A stretch of 64,000 nucleotides of DNA from Ochromonas danica (Eukaryota; Sar; Chrysophyceae; Chromulinales; Chromulinaceae). The stretch covers positions 1 through 64,000 of the forward strand of contig VKHL01000118.1 in assembly GCA_015146655.1 (NCBI GenBank), given 5' to 3'. The notes beneath the pieces are model-generated. The model saw only the letters and a program-made list of their open reading frames with translations. It was not told where the DNA came from and did no database searches. Position numbers and translations under genes: made by a program. This document shows, piece by piece, positions 21,001 through 34,216 of the stretch (position 1 is its first letter; every line of letters starts with the position of its first letter).

Positions 21001-22637
21001 CGGAAGTCTCCATTCTTGTCTCCACCTTCCGTGAGATGGTCAATCAAGATCGAACTGTCGTTGCTTCAGTTCATCAACCTAGTCAAGAAGTCTTCAAGTT
21101 GTTTGATACCTTATTACTGCTATCGAAAGGAAGAGCGATCTTTTATGGTCCAGTTTCCAATGCTGCCAAGTACTTTGTTAGCTCCCCTTATCAATATAAC
21201 TTGACCTCATATACGAATCCTGCGGACTTCTTTGCTGATGTCTCTGGTGGCTTTGTTCCTGATATTCGTGGTGACTTCGTTGATCCCAGTCTCTTGGAGA
21301 ATTACTATAAACAGACTGATGTCTACAATCGTTTGTATCAGAAAGTGAAGAAGTTAGAACTTGAAAATCGTGGTGAGGCTTCTGTGGACGTTACAAATCC
21401 TCTTGCCAGACCATCCGATCTTGAATCAGGTTCTATTTCATTGAACAATCCAGACGAGGCTCATGTTGCAGTCTCTACGGGAGATGGTAATCGCGGTGTT
21501 GTCGAGAATAAGGAAGGTGTGATTGTGGTTGGCAAGCCTCGTGCACCACTTCCTTTCCTTGTGCAAGGATTGATGCTACCTTTCCAAGAGATCTTTACCT
21601 TATTTTCCTCTTTTGCTAACTTGGAAACTGCTATCTTTAAAGGATACATCCTCTTCTATCGCTCTTTTATTGCATTGATTAACCGTACACAGTTGTTAAT
21701 CAATTCCAACGTGACGCATATTGGGTTAGCCATTCTCTTCGGTTGGTTTATGGGTGATAGTTCTGGGAGTGCTGGCATCTATAACACAACTGCGTTCTTT
21801 GCGTTGTCTTGTATGTTCCTCATTCTCACCAATATTCCAATTGGTTTCTACATGTTCAATAACCATGGCGTAAGACTTCACCAATACCAATGCTCCACCT
21901 CCTTATCTGATAGTGTGTTTGCTATGTTATACTGTAGGTCTTCCTCAAGGAACATGCGCGAGGACTCTATCCCAATATACTCAAATGGGTTGTCACAGAC
22001 TATCCATTATACTTCCTTCGAGCTGTGAATGCCATCTTCTTCTTCCTTGTTGCATGGAGTATGATTAATCAAGACACAGAGAATGAGATCTATTGCTTTG
22101 CCTTGCTCTGTTATATCACCTTTGTGGAAACTTCCGTTGCAATGGCAGAGTTCATTGTTTTCTCTTCTGATACTAAGCGCCATTTCTATGAGCGTATTAC
22201 CTTGTTGGCATTCTTTAATGTCCTCCTCTCTGGTTTATTGGTCAAAGCATCAACAATGCCTGTTTGGATTGCTCCCTGGGCACCTTCGATTAGTATGGTT
22301 CGTTGGTCTATGCAAGCCAACTTCCTCAATCTGTACGAGAACTCGGATGTCTTCCCAACTTTACCAAGCGGTTACTCTCCATACATTGGCTTCTTGAATC
22401 TCTATGGATGGGGTGGAAAGACAAAGTGGTATTGCTGGGGCATGCTTTGCATCATTCTTTGTACGTAGTGGCTTTTTTCTCTGTTGATTGTTAACTAGTG
22501 TACTGACTGAGTTGCGTTTTTGTGTGTGTTTGATAGTGGCCTGCAAATTTTTAGCGCTTTGGATGAGTGGAAGCAGTGCTATGGCTCGAAAAGGTGGAGC
22601 TCACTACCGACAAATCGTGGCCAAAGGACTGGATTAG
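18028..22637 (+). CDS. full-size ABCG transporter, PDR type
   Basis: Six exons: 18028-18453, 18539-19893, 19960-20802, 20876-21869, 21938-22460, 22537-22637. 1413 aa, layout NBD-TMD-NBD-TMD, the reverse order typical of ABCG/PDR pumps. NBD1 has a degraded Walker A (VLGKQFERHQLMTLLGG) but a good signature (ESGGDMRR) and Walker B (LIVIDEPTKGLD). NBD2 has an intact Walker A (GAAGSGKSS) and Walker B (LLLMDEPLTG) but an altered signature (LNNGELKR). So one composite ATP site (Walker A of NBD2 with signature of NBD1) is whole and the other is not, the asymmetry known from fungal Pdr5-type pumps. The joint at intron 2 gives NPLRWSFE, as in ABCG relatives. It probably exports lipids or hydrophobic toxins at the plasma membrane. 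Confidence 0.93.
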
Positions 22638-23170
22638 AATAGAGAGTAGTAGTTAATCAGCTATATGTTGGCGTTATGTTGTTTCTCTTGCCTCGCTAGT
22701 TTTGGGAATGATAGTCTTTCTCTGCTCTCTTCTTTGTGCTTTCCTTTCCCTATCACTTGGTCTAGTGGCTCTTTCATCCACTATGCCATAGTTTGGGATT
22801 TTTGTTGTTGTCAGGTGATATTTGATTGTAGTAACAGTTATAGCAATCATAACAATGTGATGGTATAGTATTCTTGTCTTCTACCAGCTTTGCGTCTGTC
22901 TCATCATGCGACAGCAAAGCAAGTACAGAGCACTTGTCTTGCTGTTGCCCCTGTCAACGACTTTGTGTGAATCAGCAACAACCAATATAATGTAATAATA
23001 ATTTCATTAACAGGCAAGACTAGATCAGATGGTTTGATATGATGACAATGATTAGGTTGATATCATTTACAAGATTACATCTCATTCTTTCTTAATCATC
23101 TATTGTATTTCATAATACATTTTTGACTAAGACACAAAATTGTTTGGTATATTGTATCATCTACACTATA
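22638..23170. other. intergenic, convergent gene ends
   Basis: 533 bp of 3' UTR-like, T-rich sequence. No coding exon or RNA gene recognised. Confidence 0.5.
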
Positions 23171-24121
23171 TTACTGTGGTTGTGTGAAAAGACCTTCCAA
23201 GACAGCTGCTACACCATCATTATGATTAGATAAAGTAGTCAATGTAGCATGTTTGATAAGTTCTGGTCGTGCATTAGCAACAGCAATACCATATCGTACA
23301 GCTTGAAACATTTCAATATCATTTTCACCATCACCAAAAGCAAGACATTCTTCTAATGATAAACCAAAATGATCTAATAGAATTCGTACACCATGTCCTT
23401 TAGATGTTCCATGTGGTAAAATTTCTAACATCTCTGGAACAGCTTTTGTAATAACAGCATCATTATGAAGTAATTCAGTTAATAGTGGACGATGTGCTTG
23501 TAAAGCTTCTTCTTCAGCGAGGATAATTAGTTTATTTAATGCAATACCTTGATTTGGTAATTGATATAATGGTTTACGAGAAAGTTGAGGTGTCACTTCT
23601 CGATAATGTGCAATAAGATCAGTATAAGGTGTTTGTCTTGTTGTGAGAATCGTATCGCCAGCATAGGCAATGACAGAGAAATTGTGTTTTTGACAATATT
23701 CCTCAACAGAGGCTATGACATCAGCAGAGAGATAAGCTTCATAGATAATCTCTCCATTCCGTCCAGCAACGACTAGACCTTGTGAGAAAACACCTGATAG
23801 ATGGCTAACGTCACCATTAGAGGATAAGATTCTGACAAAGTCTGCACCTGCTGTGTTTAGGATACTTTGTCGTGAACGACCTGTTGCAGGGAAGAATGGA
23901 ATACCTTTCTTTCTTAACATTTCAACTGCTTGAAGATTACGTTGACTGACTTTATGATCAGGTCCAAGTAGTGTACCATCCATATCTGATAAAACCACAC
24001 TGACTTTACCAATTGATGCAGATAATGCACTGGATAAGGATTGTTCATTAAGAATAGTTCGATTAGTTGTCAATAACAAATGACTTAAAAAGCCAATAAA
24101 ACGACTATGGAAGAAGATCAT
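23171..24121 (-). CDS. Cof-type HAD-superfamily phosphatase
   Basis: Single exon, 316 aa. HAD motifs in order: I VVLSDMDGTLLGPD (nucleophile Asp and acid Asp), II FFPATGRSRQS, III GTSKGHGVRIL (Lys), IV AFGDGENDIEM. The cap between motifs II and III is the C2B type of the Cof/YidA group, which dephosphorylates sugar phosphates, FMN, PLP and similar metabolites. About 40 residues precede the fold (MIFFHSRFIGFLSHLLL), hydrophobic and basic, possibly a mitochondrial or secretory leader. The substrate cannot be told. Confidence 0.9.
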   Translation of the reverse strand: MIFFHSRFIGFLSHLLLTTNRTILNEQSLSSALSASIGKVSVVLSDMDGTLLGPDHKVSQRNLQAVEMLRKKGIPFFPATGRSRQSILNTAGADFVRILSSNGDVSHLSGVFSQGLVVAGRNGEIIYEAYLSADVIASVEEYCQKHNFSVIAYAGDTILTTRQTPYTDLIAHYREVTPQLSRKPLYQLPNQGIALNKLIILAEEEALQAHRPLLTELLHNDAVITKAVPEMLEILPHGTSKGHGVRILLDHFGLSLEECLAFGDGENDIEMFQAVRYGIAVANARPELIKHATLTTLSNHNDGVAAVLEGLFTQPQ

Positions 24122-25490
<1,369 letters not shown>

Positions 25491-26602
25491 GTTTGTTTCC
25501 GGGCACACAACTACAAAACACGCGCTGCAGCATTTTGAGAAGGAAAATATTTCGCTGCTGCTCGTGTATTTGGGATCAAGCACGTAAATTCTCAACCACT
25601 ATATCACCAACCCAACCACAAGCATCTTGACCAGACCAAGGCAAAAATCTCGAAATGCAGACATCCAAAGAGTAGGAAGTCATGCACACATCCTGAGCCC
25701 TATTTTTTAGGGGGTCGATAGCAACATAGAATGCATCAAATTCAAAACTTCTTGAAGATTCCTGTGGGTCACGCTCTTGCCATATCAAATGGTCACAGTA
25801 ACTACACTTGAAAAGCAATCTATTGATATGAATTTCTTCTCGGCGCAAAAGTTAAAGTCGCTATTTTGAGCGAAACGGTCGGACATGAACACAACTTGGG
25901 CCCTCTTTAAAACATTCAATATCATCTGAGATAATGAGTTATTTCAGAATGTTTTTCAATGGTATCATGTATTTTCTTCTCACTATCATACCTGATTAGA
26001 ACGGAAAGTTTATATTCTGTAGAACTGAAGAAAGATCATGTTCTATTGTGATTTTGTTCATTTTCTGAATACGATCACCCAAATCTTCTGTTATAGTCTC
26101 GATCAATGGTGAATAAATATCTATAGTTAAGGTAATATGTCCTTATTTGATTATACTACTCAATGGTCTGTCGTCAATAGTCACCTTCACCTACATAGTG
26201 GCAGGCAACACTCTCTTCAATGATGAGTTGCCCGTGAAAGAAGCATTTTCATAGAAGCATATAGTCGTAGTTGGTGAGAAGAAGTAATGAGTATTATGTG
26301 GTGGCAATTGCCTAAAGATATTCTTCACAGTGTTTGTGAGTGTTTCAGAAGATCTTGTGGTGGAAGAAGGACTGGACAAATGAGCAATATCTATCTATTC
26401 TATCTATCTTTCCCCTCCTCTATCATGCACCATAATGTATATGTTATACATAGCCAGTTACTAGTGATGTGATGATAATAAAGTGACATTTACAACATAT
26501 AATGACATAAAATTATCACTAGTGACATAAAATACGAGTTTATTCTTCAGACTAGACTTCATCCTTTACCCTACGATAGTGTTGAAGTTATTAATTAATT
26601 CA

Positions 26603-27236
26603 TTAGTACAATAAGAGGGAGCTACTACTGCTGGGAGGAGGAGGCCTTGAGATGCGAGTAGGATGTGTCAGACGAGACAACTGCTGCCGTCCTTTGAATG
26701 CCATTTGGTATAGCCATTCACCACATTCTGTGAGTTTGAATGCATTTTGAGCAATGGCATGACGATTGTTGCTCCAAGAGCGGCGCTATGGCCTCGTCCA
26801 ATATGGCTCTTCATGTCCTCTAGCTATTTCTCACAATCTATGGGATTTCGCCCAATTTCAAGATCATCATTGCATCAAGCACCATAAAATTGATTAGAAA
26901 TACCAATGCAAGGTTGTGAAGAAGAAAGATGGTGAATAAAAGGCAAGAAATCTGCTTGATTTCCTTGGGTTGAGTGAGGAATGTGGACAGTTTTGCGAAA
27001 CCGGCTCTTAAGCTCTTGTAAACCAAACGGGAGAGCGCGATAGATTGTTCCGAATCTTTTGGAATATCTGAAGGCAGTTCGGCAATCAACTCTGCCACTC
27101 TCCTTCTATCTGCTCCACATTCTTCAGATACTTGCTTGATTTTTGAGGAAAACTCATCCGGTTGATTCTCATTCACAATTTTAATAACTGCCTCTGCTAT
27201 AGCATGACAGTGGCTCACAGTTCGTTTCAAGGGCAT
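26603..27236 (-). CDS. possible two-exon gene of unknown function between the calmodulins
   Basis: The first frame, from ATG 27236, reads MPLKRTVSHCHAIAEAVIKI and stays open to 26838, with helical, charged sequence (SSKIKQVSEECGADRRRVAE). A second open stretch, 26603-26785, follows a TAG acceptor and reads NRHAIAQNAFKLTECGEWLY, ending in poly-Pro/poly-Ser. A donor GTATTT near 26911 (phase 0) would join them with an intron of about 125 nt. Without splicing the first frame ends in a hydrophobic segment. The product is unknown and the splice model weak. Confidence 0.4.
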
Positions 27237-28507
<1,271 letters not shown>

Positions 28508-28986
28508 TCGTGGTGTGCAATTATTGGACTCACAGACAGCAGATTTTCTTCACAATGTCGACCTCTCTGTCCTTTCAATCTGTTCAAACTCTTCGTCACC
28601 TCGTTTCTACAATAGCTCTTCGTTCAACGATCAGTTGTGCAGCAGTAGCTATTGTGATGAGCAATTTAGACACGACAGTACAGTACCTGGCCTCCTATTC
28701 TTGATTCTTTTGGAAGATCGATCACTCTTCGCGGTCCAATCAACTCTCCTTCATGGGACTATTCAACTGTTCTTCATCAAACAGAACGCTCTAACATGAG
28801 CCGTTAAACTGGACCTATAAAGCTCTAATTTAATGCCTTCACAACATTCTGATGCGAACAGCTTTGTTCTTTCCACTCCAATCTCCGATTTTGTACAGTG
28901 TGTTACAAACACCAGCTACATATAAATAAAACAATATTTTCTCAAGAAGGGCCATAGGATTTAGCTTACATATGAAACTAACTACT

Positions 28987-29876
28987 TTATTTACTTGCCT
29001 TATCTCGATTGATAATTCGCTGATCTCTTTCAATCTCAAAGCTACGATAATCACATGCTTGTAAGAAGTCTTGACGACCACGATATCCATCCTTAGCAGC
29101 TGCAGCGACTTCATCAGCTATTCCTGCTTCTTCTTTGAAATTATCCCAATCTGCTGAAGACTTGGTTACAGTGTTGATTTGTTTAGGACCTTTTAAAGTC
29201 TGTAAGACTTTATCCAGTTCAGATGATTCAGCAGGTTTATTAGCAGTTGATGTCGTCACTTCATTCTTGGATAATGACACTGTTTTCTTGACTCTAATAG
29301 ACAGTAGATATCAGATAAGTGATATAATAGAAGGTTATATTTTTGCAAGGGATATATAACAGAAGGGTATTTAAAGCAAAGGTAGTTGTACATGTTACTG
29401 TATTTGTATTTGTTGTTGTAAAACACTTACTCGACAGCTTCTCCAGCGAATTTTCTTGATTCCACAATAACAGTTTTCCTTTTTACTCGTTGAAGTGATT
29501 CCATTAACTTCTTCTTTAACTCACTTTGTGCTGTTATCTCTGTTTCATCTTCTTGACCAACAACTAGTTGATTACGACCATTACTATTACTACCACTCCA
29601 TTGCTTGAAGAATCGTTTAATCTTTCTTCTTAATTGTTTAGGAGGTTGTTCATATAGTTGTGATGTAAAATGCATAGTAGAGTCATTCACTTTAGTATGG
29701 ACATAGTTATCATCTTCTGATCGTAACTCATCCCAAATTGCATTCACTTTTCTTTTGCGTTTATTAGTTGTAATATCTGAAACAATTGATTCTTTTTGAG
29801 TCACTTCCTTTTTTACTCCTCCTTCTTCTTCAGGAACATAATCAGAATCATTTTCAGAGTCATCCTCTAAGTCCAT
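28987..29876 (-). CDS. SWC5: SWC5 / CFDP1 (BCNT-domain) chromatin-remodelling subunit
   Basis: Exon 1 29431-29876, 137-nt phase-2 intron, exon 2 28987-29293; 250 aa. The acidic start (DLEDDSENDSDYVPEEE) and Lys/Arg-rich middle suit a histone-binding tail. The conserved C-terminal BCNT domain is clear: SADWDNFKEEAGIADEVAAA, then KDGYRGRQDFLQACDYRSFE and IERDQRI. The join reads KFAGEAVEVKKTVSLSKNE, matching the conserved block before the BCNT domain. Family members are subunits of the SWR1/SRCAP complex, which exchanges H2A for H2A.Z. Nuclear. Confidence 0.92.
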
Positions 29877-30355
29877 CTTAGTTGTTTTGTTGGTCTATTT
29901 GTTCATCATGTCGTCGTCCAGCGACTCATTCCATTGCATTCCAGCATTCCATTCCCAACACTTCCATGGAATCAGTGTCTGGCATTTTTAATTTATGACT
30001 TAGACTTTGTCCAACCAATAGTAGCAATATGACCATGATGCTTTTGTTTTGAAATGCTTGTCTATTGATCTTTCTTTATCGAATGGAAGTTAAGGTTGTT
30101 CAATGGAAGTTTTCCAATTTCGTTTGTTTTGCATTTTTGCTCAGCTTCTACTTCTTCTCTTCTTCATGTCTGTTCAAGCTCGTGGTTAACTGACTATCTC
30201 TCATGTCTGTCAGCCGCTAACTATCTCTAACTCTCTCGATTAGAGTGGCTTTGATGACGTTATCATCAACACCTTCTTCTTCACCTTGTCAACAATGGCT
30301 TGACAGCGTTTGAGTTCGTTAGTCCATACAATTGAATCAAATTCAAGAATTGTTA
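29877..30355. promoter_or_regulatory. divergent promoter, SWC5 / LNR protein
   Basis: 479 bp. About 60-100 bp upstream of SWC5 are CATTCCATTGCATTCCAGC and CTTCCATGGAATC (29961-29973), variants of the recurring palindrome. GGAAGTTAAGG occurs at about 30085. No exon seen. Confidence 0.4.
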
Positions 30356-33300
30356 ATGACTAGCTTGAAGAGAATTCTTCTTCTCTTTCGATCTATTCTA
30401 ATCTTGGGGGTAATTTCTCATCTTTCAATGAGGTCATTTGCTCATCCTATTGGAAAAGCTGATCCCAAGCCTCTTCCTAGACCAACCTTGTCACCTGTGA
30501 GATCATCGCCTGGTGGTGGAGGAGAAGGGAATGAGGTTTCCCTTAACCCCGCTAGTAGCTTCAGTCCCAGTTCTTCTAATGGAGGAGGAACATCAACTAA
30601 TTCGATATGGCCAACTTCCGTTGCATCTATACAATCATCCAGCATGAAGTCATTGTCACCATCTCAGAATCAGAAACCAACTGCCCCTTCTCGAGTTCCT
30701 TCTCAAGTTCCTTCTCATGCCCCCTCTCGAGACGACCGGAGAGATGGTTCGACTATCCCTTCTTGCTTTCCTTGGAATTGGTGGGGTCAGAATCCATCTA
30801 TTCTTCCAACGAATAAACCTTCCAAGAAACCATCGAAGGTTCCAACCTCCAGCCCAGGCGATATCAGAAGTGGATCAACCTATCCGAGTCATAACTCATG
30901 GGGATCATGGACAGACAGTCCATCTCGTCAGTCAACAACGATGCTAACAACAACAACCTCTTCATCACCCTCGAGATCTTCTTCGCTGAGTTCGTCAGGG
31001 TTATCTTCTTCTCTCTCTCCTGCTTTCCATTCTTCCAACAAACCATCGTTTACATCGCCTCGTTCGACATCCTCTCCTTCTCTAACTGAGCCATTACCTA
31101 CACCCAATTTAACTCCAGGCAGAATCTCTACAACTCTTCCCAGCGCGTTGGATACGAAATCTTCTTCCGAATCGTCGCCACCGGCACCGTCTTCTTCCTC
31201 TTCCAGTCCATCTAATCCAAACACTAATGGTGGTTATTCTGTTCCACCAACGCCAGGAGGTAATAGTGGCACGACAAGTACTACTTCTCCAACCATTCCA
31301 ACTTCTGTTTTAGCAACCGTTGCAGTTCCTCAAGCATGCTTGAGTAAGCATGCCTATTGGATTGGAGATGGATGGTGTGATGCTGACTTGAATATTGCTG
31401 CTTGCCAGTATGATGGTGGTGATTGTTGTTTACAAACATGCTCTGATGACCGTCCATTTCTTTGTGGATTATCTGGTTATAAATGCTTGGATTCTAATCG
31501 CTCACCTGCATTGCAAACAATCTCGTTATATTTCTATCTCCGTCTCAATACTTCACTCACTGAGAACGAAGACACGCTGAAGTTGTTAATCAGTCTAGCG
31601 ATTGATCCTTATCTTTCAAAGGGCAAATTAGATATCACCTCTGTGTCTATGAAGCTTTCTGCCAATACATCCAACTCTCAATTTTCTGCCTTGTATCCTA
31701 TAGGGATGCTCAGTACACCTTCAGTCAATACGAATTGGACTGTTGATTGTTCAATCATTTATGACAATGCCTATGAAGATAGTGGAGATACTGTTTATTT
31801 CATTTCTCAGTCGGTAGCCAGTGGGGACTTAGAGAAGGTGATTCATTTCCTTGCTCAAAAGTTTAATCTTAGTCAATTTGTTGGTCTCAAGATTTGTAGT
31901 GATGCAAGTACATGTGACAATCCTTATGAACCCTTCCCAACAGCAGAAACATCAAAAGAGACCTGCAAACAAAGCTCAGCAGGCTGGGATGTTTGGTATG
32001 GGCAACCTTCGAGTTTACCTTTTCCTGTCGTTTGGCACTTCCTGATGTCAGTATTATGGTCAAGTCTGGTTCTGAAACCTCTTCATCTACTTGGTTTTGT
32101 CCATTTAAGAGGATTGGAGTTGGTGTGTATTGCAAGTCATTTACTCACCTCGTCTATCCGTGTCGCCTATCACGTTTATTTGGTAGTGGAAGCTATGCAG
32201 CCAGGTGGCTTCGATGAAATGGCTTGTGATGAGCTCAGTTTTACAAACGATGAAGAAGCTGATTCAGGTTATCTATGGCTTCAATCGTTGTTTTACTTGG
32301 CCTTACTTTGTACAGGTAAGCTTTCACCACCAATGTCAACAAGTCTTGGACTCATTTTGTGTTTGGAATATGTTAGTGAGTTTGGACATCAGCCATCGAT
32401 TGGAATCAAGCTTCTTTTGGACAATGATTTTGAACATTATTCTGGGTGTAGTGATTGGCCTACTTGCCTGGGAAGTGACGTTACTAGCATTAGGAGTCTC
32501 TTTTCAAAGTGCTCGAGAGATTTGTCAAACTATTGTGGGTGGGGTGCTCGTGCTTTTGGGGTTTCTTTCCAATTCCAGGACATTTAGTGTTATTCATTAT
32601 CTTTTGCCTGGTTATCTGCCGTGCTTAGACTGGCTAGTAGACAGATTGACCATTCCCTTGGTGGTTGGGTTATGTGGTGTGATAACCATAGTAACTGCAT
32701 GGGACTACATGCTGACCTTCCCTGCTGTATCTTTGCTATTGTACACAGTGTTTGGGAGAGTGTCTGAGCTGATTTGTCTTGGAGCTCTACAAGCATCTTT
32801 CTGCACTTCTCCCAATGATAATGCAGTGCAACAGAAAGCTGGGAAGAGTGTGAACAACGAAACCAAGAGCGTTGACCAGGCTGTGGAGAGGGGAAGATAT
32901 GGTGCTTTTGATGATGATGATGTCGATGACGATAGTGAGAAGAATGATGATGAAGATGAGAAGAAGAGCGAGGAAAAGGAAGAAGTGGATCTCTTTCCTC
33001 TGGATCAAGTACCTCGGGCTCCTTATCGGCACCGACCATCACACAGTAGACAAGAAAATACGTTGGTTTCTGATCGTGTCTATCCTGGGCCTTCTTGGCC
33101 GCAATGGGTGGGCAATTGGACCAATAGAGATGGCCAATCGATTCCAACACGTCGTATTGAGTCCCAAGGAACGAGTCAACGAGAGCGTGTAGATTCCTTG
33201 ATGATCGAAGAAGATGCCTTCTCTCCATTGAATTCTCCCCAGTCATTAAGAAGTCCCGTGAGTGTTCGAAGTGCGGAGACTGTGGGAAGTGTTCGCAGTG

Positions 33301-33365
33301 AACCATCCCTGCTTCAAGCTACACAATCGTCTTTTAATCGACAGAGACGATTGCGTTCGTATTAA
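30356..33365 (+). CDS. LNR (Lin-12/Notch repeat) multi-pass membrane protein
   Basis: Exons 30356-32315 and 32377-33365; the 61-nt phase-1 intron (ACAG|GTAAGC, TTAG) moves the frame into the membrane region. About 982 aa. An N-terminal signal sequence (KRILLLFRSILILGVISHL) precedes some 290 residues of Ser/Thr/Pro, mucin-like. Then comes one LNR module near residue 335: CLSKHAYWIGDGWCDADLN followed by AACQYDGGDCC, with the Cys and Asp/Asn Ca2+ ligands of the family. After an ectodomain come several hydrophobic segments (NIILGVVIGLLAWEVTLLAL; TIVGGVLVLLGFL; IPLVVGLCGVITIV) and a cytosolic tail rich in Asp/Glu. Likely a cell-surface protein. Between 31990 and 32205 a second frame also looks coding, so extra small introns are possible. 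Confidence 0.7.
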
Positions 33366-33638
33366 GAGGTTTCCCTCTTTGTCTTCGTGTTTGCTGTCTC
33401 TTCTGTGTGCTCAGTCTTGCAGCTAATGCAAAGTGATGAAATCAATAGTAAAAATATCATTTCCCCATGAAACCTTTACTGTTATCGAACCTTGTAGAAT
33501 ATCTCTACACTGTATGCTATCAATGTCAAGCTATTCAATGCAATAGCGAAGCAAATCATTCGCAGGAACAGTACAGAGGATATTTACAAGATAGACAACC
33601 TCAAGGATCAAAGGCAGAGTGAAGGAGATGGAAAGAGG

Positions 33639-33998
33639 CTATTTTCCATCCAAGTACTCTTTGACTTGGTCAATGACAGCCTGTCTCTCTGCAGGGGTCT
33701 GGCACTTGCCTTGTCCGCGGGTAGTCTTCGAGTGAATGAGAACCTTGTTACTCGTAGAGCGATCCACTATACTCACTTCGAAATTTCCTGTTGTACGAGA
33801 ATCTCGTTTCTTTAAAATTTTCACACGTCGTCCAAATTCTTGGACAAGCGCTTCTGCGAGGGCATCGCAGAAACGCTAAAATAACATAAAACAATTAATA
33901 AATAATAACAATAAAATAGAAGAAATAGAATGACACCAACTAACCTGATATCCTCATCCACCACAAAACTGTATTTCAATGTCAATAATGGCACTCAT
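33639..33998 (-). CDS. SELENOW: selenoprotein W (in-frame TGA read as selenocysteine)
   Basis: Exon 1 33945-33998 (54 nt), 69-nt phase-0 intron (CAG|GTTAGT, TTTTAG), exon 2 33639-33875; 96 aa. Exon 1 reads MSAIIDIEIQFCGGUGYQ, U being the TGA at 33954-33956. Exon 2 continues RFCDALAEALVQEFGRRVKI and has TTGNFEVSIVDRS and VLIHSKTTRGQGK, the Rdx/SelW core. CxxU following a beta strand and before a helix is the redox motif of SelW/SelV/SelT/SelH. Length and order match SelW closely. The small thioredoxin-like protein binds glutathione or 14-3-3 in animals. I could not identify a SECIS element with certainty in the 3' UTR (33400-33638, minus strand). Confidence 0.88.
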
Positions 33999-34216
33999 GT
34001 TGTATATTCTTCCCTTGGGTTGGTTTCAATCAAGTCTTCAACAAGAAAATAATGACAAAAAGAACGGAATGATTTGAGAACAGTGATTATTATTGCGCGT
34101 GAACAAGACGACTAGCGTAATTACATAATTATCCTTTCCACGCATCACAATAATAGATAAGTCAAGTCAAACCATCATCTCACAGGACGGACTTCTGAGA
34201 AGAAAAAGAAGCGACT

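Noticed and set aside
22665-22868. 67-aa frame after the ABCG gene
   Set aside because: Lies in the 3' UTR, Cys/Phe/Ser-rich from T-rich sequence, no sign of selection for coding.
32590-33306. 238-aa antisense frame over the LNR gene 3' part
   Set aside because: His/Ser-rich reading opposite an acidic, membrane-rich coding exon; no independent support.
33480-33600. Possible SECIS for SelW at hairpins in the 3' UTR
   Set aside because: Hairpins TGTAGA/TCTACA and GCTATT/AATAGC lack a proper ATGA...GA quartet with apical AA; not called by eye.
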